This document shows positions 53,735 to 64,000 of a stretch of DNA of 64,000 nt, piece by piece; within the stretch, counting starts at the first letter, position 1; each line of letters begins with the position of its first letter. The notes below the pieces were generated by a model. It had not been told where the DNA came from, searched no databases, and saw nothing but the letters and a program-made list of their open reading frames with translations. The stretch comes from Siniperca chuatsi. Its lineage: Eukaryota > Chordata > Actinopteri > Centrarchiformes > Sinipercidae. The DNA lies in contig NC_058059.1 in the NCBI RefSeq assembly GCF_020085105.1, forward strand, positions 24,049,042-24,113,041, given 5' to 3'. The position numbers and the translations under genes are program-made.

Positions 53735-54290
53735 AATACAGTAGTACAATGCAAATTCCACATAGGATTTTAAAATAATAATGTAATGGTAGTGGTAATA
53801 TTAATAAAACAATAATAGTAATGGTAATAACTAATAATAAGTGTAGTGTGGTTGGTCGGGATAACTAAGGGATGGTTCAGGACTCACCTGAGCCAGCCCT
53901 AACTAAGTTTTATCAAAGAGGAAAGTCTTAAGCCTACTCTTCTATCTGTGGAGATGGTGTCTGCCTCCCGAACCCAAACTGGGATCTAATTCCACAGGAG
54001 AGGAGCTTGATAGCTGAAGGCTCTGGCTCCCATTCTACCTTTGGAGACTCTAGGAACCACAAGTAACCCTGCATCCTGGGAGCGCAGTGTTCTAGTCGGG
54101 TAATAAGGTATTATGAGCTCTTTAAGATATGATGGTGATTTTAAATTCTACTCTGGATATTAGAGGGAGCCAGTGCAGAGAAGCTAATATTAGAGAAATA
54201 TGATCTCTTTTCCTAGTTCTTGTTAGTACATGTGCCGCAGCATTCTGGATCAACTGGAGAGTCTGAAGAGACTTATTCGGCAGTGACTTA
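53735..54290 (-). pseudogene. LINE (L2/CR1-type) RT C-terminal fragment, second copy
   Basis: Minus strand; closely similar to 44890-45595 (for example GTGTCTGCCTCCCGAACCC and GCTTGATAGCTGAAGGCTC on the plus strand). Several small deletions and frame breaks, so no continuous frame remains. Confidence 0.85.
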
Positions 54291-54384
54291 TCATTGTCGT
54301 AATATCCATTTTAGCCATATGACCAGCCATGTGATTGGAAAGTAGCAATGAGGGCAGGGGAGTACAGCCAGGGTCACAGCTGTA

Positions 54385-55865
54385 TTACAGTTTTTTGCAA
54401 TTGCTAAGTCACATTTCTCTATACAAGTTAACTTTTTCAAAACTCTTTACACAGTCAGCACAGTAGAAGTCAATTTGGACTAAACTGTGGATCACTTTTC
54501 ATTGCTCCGGAGCTGCAGAGACTGGATCTGTGGTTGTGGGCCACCTGCTGCCCTCGTGTTCCTGCTCGACAACTGCTACTACAGTTGTTGTTATTGGCTC
54601 TGTTACTGATGCTGACATTATTTTTCCTATAGCTGTCCTATTCCTATTATTATTCATTTATTAATATTAACACTACAATTAATATTCTACTATTTAAAAA
54701 AATAAAATAAAAAAAATCTACATGGTCTTTGCATTGTGCCCCCATCCCCACCCCCCTCTCTCAAAACCTAACACGGCAGTGGCGGATGGCCGCCCACCAT
54801 TGAGTCTGGTTCTGTCCAAGGTTTCTGCCCTCTTAGAGGAAGTTTTTCCTTGCCACTGTCGCCAAATGCTTGCTCATGGTGGGATTTGTTGGATCTCTGT
54901 AATTAATATTATAAAGAGTACGGTCTAGACCTGCTCTATAGGAAAAGGGCAATGAGATAACTTCTGTTATGAATTGGTGCTATATAAATAAAATTGAATT
55001 GAATTTTACACAAAATGCATTCAATGACCACATCTTTCAAATTTTATGAACTCAAACTCAACCATAACCAAAACTGTGTATTTATACTCCATTTTGCACA
55101 TGTTTACATACTATTGTCAAAACATAACACAAAATACACAAAAAACCCCAAATAAAAATGTATAAACTCCTAATTGGGACACTCAGCGCCTCTTTTTATT
55201 CCTTGATTACCTGTATGAAAGATTTGTGCCAGGTGGGGAAAGGGGGCAAGTGAGGCAGATTCCAGAACGTCTTGTAATTGTATGGGACGATGTGGCGTTT
55301 CACCATTCTCTTCCAGTCCATCTTCCACTTCTCCATTCCTCAACCCCACAGAGGAAATCTTTTCCTCATGGAGGTGGAAAGTTTATCACCACCAGCCACG
55401 AGAGGACACATTGAATGCTGGATGTTTGGACATATCTGCAGAAGATTGCCAGGGATGGATCAGACATGCAAAAAGACCCTTTACCAGGTGTATTGCAAGA
55501 GGACATAAGGTGTGATGTGGAGGAGAACTTGTGGCCAAATGCACAGGAAATGCATTGACTTGCACTGTTGTATTTCTATATCTGTAGCTATCCTATACAG
55601 GTATGTATAGTGAATATGTATAGTTTAGTATTGCATTATTAGAATTACTTTAGTTTAATTTTGTGCACTTGGAACGTGTTACTATTGGCGGACCAATGTT
55701 GTCAGTGTTCGGGTACACGACTTGATCCTGAGATGTGTATGTGTAAGTGTTTTGGGGTTGCATTAGTGCATTTTGTATGATAAACTATTGTGCTGAGCTG
55801 CATGTCGGTAAAGAGAACTATGTGAAGAGTTTGAAAAAGTGAACTCGTTATTTTCTGCCGATATT
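54385..55865 (+). mobile_element. Decayed relative of the IS630-type transposon
   Basis: The left end TTTTTTGCAATTGCTAAGTC...AACTTTTTCAAAACTCTTTAC (54388-54450) and the right end near 55835-55865 (GAAGAGTTTGAAAAAGTGAAC) are roughly inverted. Between them 55195-55560 encodes, in shifted frames, PERLVIVWDDVAFHHS (second Asp), a NPTEEIFSSW block (Glu) and GWIRHAKRPFTRCIARG, matching exon 3 of the 13-16 kb element. Exons 1 and 2 and the first Asp are gone; an L2-type LINE tail (54550-55006) is nested inside. Confidence 0.75.
54550..55006 (+). repeat. LINE 3'-UTR tail, copy 2
   Basis: Same family as 32060-32352: CAGTGGCGGATGGCCGCCC, AAGAGTACGGTCTAGACC, ending TATATAAATAAAATTGAATTG. Confidence 0.82.
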
Positions 55866-56793
<928 letters not shown>

Positions 56794-58405
56794 GACTTTG
56801 CAGACGTCCTGAGCCCGTCCCACATGACATAAACAAAATGCAGCACGTGTTGAAACATCTGAAGCACTTGATCAAGTGCTTATTCCTCAGACCATCAAAG
56901 ACAAAAATAAAGACTCGAAAAAAATTCTCACAATGGAAAAAGACAGGATAGATACTTTTTGTGAAGCGGCTTGTTAATGTGTCTGGGAACGGTTAAGACC
57001 AGGGGAAAAAAAATCTAGATTGGTGACGCTGAAGACTCATCTATTACGTTTGTAGACCCTTAAAATAGAAAGAAAATGGTCATGGTTTTATGTTAAAGGT
57101 CCAAAACATTTTGAATACCCCTGAATACCTTTCTGAAAAAAGCAAAGGCATCCAAAAATTCTCTTTTACTCTAGAAAGAGAAACTAAACCTTCAAATTAA
57201 TTTTCAGTGTCTGATTTCATCCAGAAGTTGGACTTCAGAGACTTTCTGAAGCCTTGGAAACCTAAGGGGCAAAAAAAAAATAACTTTAACCAAGCCTGAT
57301 GGTTTGGTCACACACAAGGGGACACTTTGGAAATATCCCAAGACTTAATTTATGGCCTTTTTGTTTGGAATAAAGGTTAACTGAAGTGGGATTTCTGTTC
57401 CGGTTGCTGTACAGAACAAGACACATTTCTTCATCATATATTTTACTACTTACACAGGCTCCATTTCACCAACTTCAGCTGAATATTAACGAAGAGGGTC
57501 AAAAATTCCTCGTCTAAAGATGTCTGCAGTTAAAAACTGTGATTAAAAAATGGGGGCTTTTTTTTTTTTTTGCTTTTATCATTGCCAAAACCCCGTCTTG
57601 TTGTGTAGTTGTTTTATGTTGAAGACGATCGGACAGCTTTTTCTTGTGATTTCACCAAAGCCTTTGGATTTGCTCTTGTGCTGTCTTTTCAAAGTCCTCA
57701 ATGAAGGATTAAAAGGATGGAGAAACTAAACTGAAACTTGGCCAAAGCCCTTTCTGTCCTTGGCAGTTTGTGTTAATGTTAAATACCTTGTTACAGTAAC
57801 ACTTCGATCTGCGATTTCTTGGGTGGTTCTTCCTCCATTTGAACTTCAAACACAGTGATTGATTCTAAATGTAAAAATGTGTTCATTTAAGGAGCAGAAA
57901 ACATGGTTTAATGCACCTTAAATCCCTGGGGAGCAGACAAGAAGAATATTCCCTGGACTGTTCATGAGTATGTTGGACTTGTCACCAGAATCTACAAGAA
58001 AAACAAGTCTACTGCAGTGATACAGTTTTCAGTTTCCGAAAGCATCAGGGGGACTTTTGTCAAGATGTTAAGCATTGGAATCCTGATTCCAGTTCACTTC
58101 CATGTCTCAGTTGATCCGGTCTGTTCCACAGCATGTATGCAGTCAGAGAGGACACAATCAGTTGTATTTAGTATATGAAGAGATTAAAAACTAGTGAAGG
58201 TTTAAATTTCCCTTTTCCCAAATGTACATTTTATTTTATTTGTATTTACTCAAGACTGAAGGTTTGCCATAAACGTGTTCTGTACTGATTTGAACATGTA
58301 GTTTAGCGAAATATTTAAGCAAAATTTGGAATTTGAATGTACTGTATGGTTAGAGCTGTTTATACTGGCAAGTGACTGATATCCCAAATAAAGTTGCCAT
58401 TTTCA
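56794..58405 (+). other. spin1: spin1 3' UTR with polyadenylation signal
   Basis: No coding frame. AATAAA at 58387-58392 is a plausible main signal, about 1.6 kb after the stop; an earlier AATAAA at 56906-56911 could give a short form. The extent is inferred. Confidence 0.6.
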
Positions 58406-60334
58406 GTATTTTGTCAGCCAGCTACAATTTTAGAATAGAAAAGAATCCTTGAAGAGTCTTTATAAAAGTGTAAGACCATTGATGATGATGGCAGTTGGAA
58501 AGTTTGTTGGTTCTTTAAAGGATAATTCCAGTTTATTACAATGTAACATCATCAGAATACATTAATAATTTAGATTTATTTTGTAAGTATGTTTGTAGCT
58601 GTAAACAAAGCAGGAAAACAGACCTTTTTTTTAATTATGCAAAAATGTTGATTTTCCATTTATAACTGACTTCATTTGTATATGTCAGTATATGTCAAGT
58701 TTTTGGGGTTGAAAAAATTATGGGTTGGACCTTTGAGCACTTAATGCAACAGCTACCAGTGAATGTTTACTGTCATTTTATTTTTCTCCCAAAACAAGTT
58801 AACACAGGAGTGAATGAAAAATTAGAAAAGAAACCAGTAATGTATGAAAAACCTTCAGTCTCTGTACTTCCTGTGATGTAGTTAGTTGCTGAGACAGATT
58901 ACAGGTCTTATAATATTAAATTCATAACTTCTGTTGTGAATTAGCGCTATACAAATAAAATTGAATTCAATTTAATTGAATAATAACCACACTAAAAAAA
59001 AAAAAGACACTCTCCCAGAGATCTAGTAAAACTGTGATAATCTAAACAGGCACTATTTTAATTAGTTTGATTATGTCCAGTCAGTTTACTCTGTCAGTTA
59101 ATTTCACTGTTATAATGATAACAGATTACTGTTGCTAATGTTTGAATTACATGGGCCTTCTGTCATCCTTTTGCCTTGTATTGTTTGTTTTTGTATGTTT
59201 TAAAATGTATGTTCATTTTTATTGTTAATGGAAAACCTGACATGGTGTGATTTGTTTTCTTTCCAGCGTGGTTCACTTTTGACATCTGAGACTGTTTTGT
59301 TCACGTGAGCAGGTAGGAAGGGTTTTGTTATTTTCCTCAAGGGCACTTCAGCAACATGCAGCACCTATGGAAGCTGGAATTATACTTCAGTGAAGATTAT
59401 GAGAGCACTGACAAGTTTACTTTTCAACTGTAAAATATTTCGCTCAGTACATATCTTGGTCACAATTTTTAATAACCACATTTAAGGGATCTTTGTCAAA
59501 AATGTGTATGTGTTTAAATTGGCTGATAAGTCATTATTGTATTTGTTAAACTCTCATAAGCCAATAAGCCTAAAAAATCCAGCATCAGTCATGCTCTTCT
59601 CCCAAACCTCAAAAAGAGTGTTTGAGTGGCCTTGTGCAAACATGCTGAATGGTTAATTCAGCTTCCTAGTGGGCCACACGTGCAACAGACATGTTTAAGG
59701 AGTAGTCCAACATTTTAGGTAAAAAATCTGGGGTTGTGGATTTAGAAAGAAGTGAGCTCACCAGACTATAGCCCGCTCCTCATCTCTGCTTGAGGCTACA
59801 GGGAGTAATGTAGGCACCAGATTTTGACAAGGAAGAAGAATGTGTGGAATAAAAAAAAAATGGTATCTCTGTTCTGATTGTTTTTTTAATTTAATTTTTA
59901 ATAAACTGTCCACTGTGACTCTGACAATGTTATACAGTAGGAGTGCAATTCTAAATCGGTGGAGTACCCTTTTAAATATGTAAGAGTAGATCATATCTGG
60001 CAACTAGCCCTATAACAGAAGATGCTGCTTTGTGGCGTGAGTTAAATGCTGGAACTATTTCTTGGCGGACAAGTTTATTCATCCACCGTTTTTACATTTC
60101 TGTTTGTCTACAGATTAAACAAACATCTACAGTGTGTTAATTAGTGAGCTTTAGAGGTGTTCATGGATATATTTTTGAACTTTGGACAGAGCCAAGCTAG
60201 TTGGCCTAGAAGCTGGGACTGGAGAATGTTTGGTGTCCATCCAGAAAACTGAAAACTTCAAATTGTACCTCCTCCATGGAGATTACAATGTTAGCCTGTT
60301 TCAGGCAGAAAGGAAATCAATAGTAACTTCAATT
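58406..60334. other. Intergenic with small repeat fragments
   Basis: 58925-58975 is a third, shortened LINE tail (ATACAAATAAAATTGAATTC). 59695-59975 is a dispersed repeat opening TTTAAGGAGTAGTCCAACA and closing CGGTGGAGTACCCTTTTAAA. No gene. Confidence 0.5.
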
Positions 60335-60342
60335 CTGACATG

Positions 60343-60656
60343 TAGGCCTGTCGTGATAACAAATGACTTATCTTACGATATGTGGACATGACCTTGATCA
60401 TTTTTGCTGACCTTGATATTGCTGCTGTGTTTACATGCGTGTTTGTTAAGAATGTCGCCAACATGATGCCAGAATAAACAGCAGGGTTTACCCTACCATT
60501 ATAAGACTTGGGACTCTGCACTTAAGCATTTTCTAACAGTGCCTGAATGAACTGAATGAACAGAAAAAACTAATTTCTGGTCACGCTGCTTCTGTCCTCT
60601 CGTAGTCTGCTCTCTCTGTGGAGTTTTAGCATAGGCGGGGCTCAGGCAGCTCCTCA

Positions 60657-60702
<46 letters not shown>

Positions 60703-61272
60703 TTGCCAACTTGGCGAGTTTCTCGCTAGATTTAGCGACTTTTCAGACCCTCTTAGTGACTTTATTTCTAAAAAGCGACTAGCGACAAATTTAACAACCT
60801 GTCAACAAACCATCATAAAAGCAAGAAATGTATATTGTAATTCATTCCCATGCATGCTGCTGCTCAGAATAATCGCAGTCCTCGTCTCTCCTACTTTTGA
60901 GCCATGTGCAGACAGTGTGGCATGTGGGGCAGGCAGGTTTGAGCTCACCGGATCTCTGGCTTAGAGTGTTCCTATAGCTTGTAAATATGTAAATAGTTTG
61001 TTTGATCTTCTCTCTTCCTTTGTAGATTTTTTAAAAAACTTTTCAACTTCAAATATACAATGTCCCTGTAGTGAGTTTGTGATTATTTATAATAATTTAT
61101 CTCTCTACCATATCTCTCCCTTGCTGCAACCGACAACCCCTATGCTTTATGCAAATTAATGCAATGGAATGTGACGCAAATGAATGGCCTTAAAATGTCA
61201 ATAATATCGTTTATCGCAATTATTGCTGTGACAATATATCATCCAACAAAAGTAGTTATCTTGACAGGCCTA
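60343..61272. mobile_element. hAT-like non-autonomous transposon with 8-bp TSD
   Basis: 930 bp. Ends TAGGCCTGTCGTGATAAC (60343-60360) and GTTATCTTGACAGGCCTA (61255-61272) are inverted with one difference, plus offset. They are flanked by a perfect 8-bp direct repeat CTGACATG (60335-60342 and 61273-61280), the hallmark of hAT transposition. Inside are a TTATCGCAATTATTGC palindrome, a CA array and a GGCGAGTTTCTCGCTAGATT block. No transposase frame. Confidence 0.85.
60656..60700. repeat. (CA)n microsatellite
   Basis: About 21 uninterrupted CA units inside the hAT-like element. Confidence 0.95.
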
Positions 61273-61869
61273 CTGACATGAACACAAGCTTTACCGAATT
61301 AAACATTTCCATCGGTCTGTGTCAAAGTAAAGACAAGCAAGGGTTAAAAATGGAGAAGTTAAAAAAAAAAACCCACTTTTCTTGCATCACATCAGGCATT
61401 TGTTGTCTTTCCTTTTTTTAGTATGAGTCAGCACTTCCTCTGTGACACTTCTCTACAAACAACATATTACCTAAGAAAACCTGAAATTAACATAAACTTC
61501 TCTTTAACTGATGCCAAACTCCATCAGTTAAGGGATACACTTGTATTAATGGAGAATACATTATTTTTTTAAATTTAGGGGGACAGAAATGTGACATTAA
61601 ATCTTTAATGTCAAAACCCCCTTAAACATGCCTACTGTACATTGGCCAGGTGTGTGGAGGTGTAAGAGTAGGCGGGAATGTGAACTTGTCTTGTCTTTTT
61701 CATTTTTCACACAGCTACTTCCTTCACTTTACCTGTGTAGAACGAAGTGCAACAGTATGAATGCCTTTGAATGACTGTCCGAAAGCGTCCATTATCTCCA
61801 TTTGTATGATTCACGCTGTCGCACCCTTCTCTATTACCATCTCTACTTTCTCTATTTCCATCCAAATGA

Positions 61870-62290
61870 AGCATTTTAACAGAATTTCTAGAAATTTGGC
61901 AAAAGGAAATGCGAATTAATGTGCGTTTCCATCTGCTACTGTTCTATGAATTGAGTTGAGCGTATTGCGATTAACAGTTTGAGGCATTCATTCTCCAGTC
62001 GGATGCCATTAAACCATTACTGAAGAAGAGGGTGCAATGAGATGACATAATTAAAGAGCAGCAGTCAAATATCAAACGATGGAAAACCATGAGGAAAACA
62101 TGATGGAAATATGGCCTTTATGTTTGTTTCATGTATTAATTTGAGGAATATTAGTCCCATCGCTCCACACAGATCTGATGTTTTTGTCTCTTCAGTGGAA
62201 GCCAGAATGAAGTTTAAATACCTCACTAAGTCTGTTTCCATTGCACTTTGTCAAATTTGACAGGCTTTAAGAGAACAAAACTAGAAAACA
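61870..62290. repeat. Dispersed repeat family X, copy C
   Basis: Shares GGAAATGCGAATTAATG and GCGTTTCCATCTGCTA with 20 kb, and ATGATGGAAATATGGCC, TTTCATGTATTAAT, CCACACAGATCTGATGTTTT with 7.8 kb. Longest of the three copies. Confidence 0.65.
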
Positions 62291-63872
62291 TTTTTACCTT
62301 GATGACCTTCGAATAACGTCGTTCAAATTACTTTTAACCATACTGAGGTCTTTAAGGCATATGATTGAGATCTATCGTATGTCTTTCATTTTAATGAACA
62401 ATTGACTGTTCGCTAAGCCCCACCCCCTTGGTTACTCCTGTTATGCCTGTTAAGCTTTCCATTCTCGTACAATACATATGCACTTTACAATAACAGAGGC
62501 AAGACTAAGCACTTGAAATTCTTCATCTGAAATCAAGAACCTATTGTTATAAAATTGACTGAGGTAGACTTAAGCAGCTTCTCATTTCTAGTCGGAGACC
62601 ATTGATTTTTAAATGAAAACTGTCGCTAGCTAGCTAATTAAGCCAACATTAGCTCCATGAGTCGGCTGAAAACGCTGTCTCCGGCTGCCTTATCTTTCTA
62701 TCTGATTCATTTTAAACAAGAATCTTGTAAAAGGGTTTAAATATGCACTTAATGGCAACATAGATGATATAGTGCTAAAAGACTGAGGCGTAGCCGCATG
62801 GCAAAATCCAAAGCCTGCCATGCCTAGTTACGGTTGCTAGGCTATGATTTTACTCACACTGTTCGGAGGACAGGTTGAGAAAATGGTCAACTGACCCGCT
62901 GAAACAAACTTAGTAGAAAATGTATTTATTAAAAAAATATTTTTAATCCCGCCTCAACATCAAAATGTCAAAGTCAACATCAAAACAAAAAGACCAGTGA
63001 AATGTGAAACAATAAATATTAGGTAAAACCAAGTAACCTAAAAAACAGTCAACAGTAACCGGTCACCTGAATTTCTGAAGAGAGAGCGGAAACCACAATA
63101 GCAAACTCCCTGTGTGAGGAACATCTGCCGTTGCACAGATACTTGCAGCTGTGACTCTGACTTCCATTTACACAATAAGACTGTTGGAGTTACACAAACA
63201 TTTGAAATGTGCCTGTCTCTTTTTACTTCTACGTTTTTTGTCTGATAGAAAAGCGAAAGTGAGGATTTAACCAAATGTCACTGTTCTTAAAAATAAAAAG
63301 AACAACCTCTGGCCCTGGCTGGTTTATTCATCATAAAAGCAGCTAATAGACTTTAAGCTGACACTCTGGAGCAGCATACAGAGTGAGCAGGTGGTGATCT
63401 GATGCTTTGCCCAAGCTTTGACAGTACTATTGGCTGTTGCAGGGGTCAAATTGGTAGCCTTCTGGTTTCTAAGCTGTATGTTAATCACCTTGCACCTGGA
63501 TGATGTTAGTTATCCAACAGTAAGCCATTTCACCAGAACTCATTCATCCATCTGTTTTTACCAGCAGGAGAGAACAAAAAACACTTGGAGGAAATTACAG
63601 AATATATCATTAATCATTAAACTTAAAATTAAATGACCTTGGTTTAATAAAAAAAAAAAAAAAGCATGATATAAAAAATTACTCAAAAATATGAAGACCC
63701 AGCTCACGGTTTATTCCACTTAGTCATCCCCTTTATGATGGCTGATCGCTCATGTATAAACAAGCATAGTTAATCTTTCTGTACAGGTATTTCTCCACAC
63801 AGCACGGCATATGTTGTCCGTGTATGTTGGCACTGAGGCAGGTGTGTATGTTACAGACAGAGCTCACGACCG
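62291..63872. other. Non-coding; possible 3' UTR of the last gene
   Basis: No coding signal. The part next to 63872 would be the 3' UTR of the minus-strand exon. Confidence 0.4.
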
Positions 63873-63998
<126 letters not shown>

Positions 63999-64000
63999 AA

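Overview
This is vertebrate nuclear DNA, almost certainly from a percomorph-like teleost. The coding exons are short, have GT/AG borders and are spread over kilobases of intron. The intervening DNA is packed with repeat families typical of ray-finned fish: Tc1-like elements, a REL-endonuclease LINE, L2/CR1-type LINEs, an I-type LINE, Ty3/gypsy, an endogenous retrovirus, a Polinton/Maverick fragment, hAT and pogo-like DNA transposons, and CA/GATA microsatellites. No rRNA gene, functional tRNA gene or CRISPR array was seen.

Host genes. (1) mfsd14b (hiatl1), minus strand: coding exons 1-5 lie at 33258-33184, 16752-16654, 8930-8868, 8591-8464 and 7540-7426. They encode the first 160 or so residues of an MFS transporter, and the gene runs off the left edge. 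(2) An unidentified coiled-coil gene, minus strand: three or four 3' exons lie between 39422 and 37987. (3) spin1-like spindlin, plus strand: a putative non-coding first exon ends at 43077, six coding exons run from 47067 to 56793, and the 3' UTR runs to about 58.4 kb. It gives a complete 258-residue Tudor-like chromatin reader. (4) The last coding exon of another unidentified gene, minus strand, at 63995-63873, converges on spin1. Human MFSD14B and SPIN1 both lie in 9q22, so the pairing fits an old synteny block.

Mobile elements by region. 0-2.2 kb: SINE, Tc1 end, and an LTR-gag-LTR gypsy derivative. 2.5-6.3 kb: decayed REL-endonuclease LINE and Polinton genes. 6.7-12.5 kb: LTR-like repeats, Tc1 remains and an inverted pair of an ATTTGTGGAT-rich repeat. 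13.09-16.48 kb: a structurally complete IS630/Tc1-type transposon with 61-bp inverted ends, TA target duplications and an intron-containing but broken transposase gene. 19.2-21.1 kb: another TIR element with a nested MITE. 22-23.7 kb: CR1/L2-type LINE. 23.8-29.2 kb: endogenous retrovirus lacking reverse transcriptase and a recognisable env. 29.4-32 kb: broken gypsy with an inverted RT fragment. 34.5-36.9 kb: CCTTAAT-rich DNA and local tandem repeats. 39.6-42.9 kb: I-type LINE ending in a trinucleotide array. Within spin1 introns: L2-type LINE, Tc1, a 3.6-kb pogo-like element with a zinc-finger tail, and a second copy of the IS630-type transposon. 60.34-61.27 kb: hAT-like element with a perfect 8-bp target duplication.

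No single undescribed system stands out. The most useful leads are the intron-bearing transposon family with an RGG-rich N terminus, the reiterated tRNA T-arm-like motif in the retroviral leader, the pogo-like element with repeated subterminal 22-mers, and the two unidentified minus-strand genes. Element clade names rest on recalled family features and were not checked against a repeat library.
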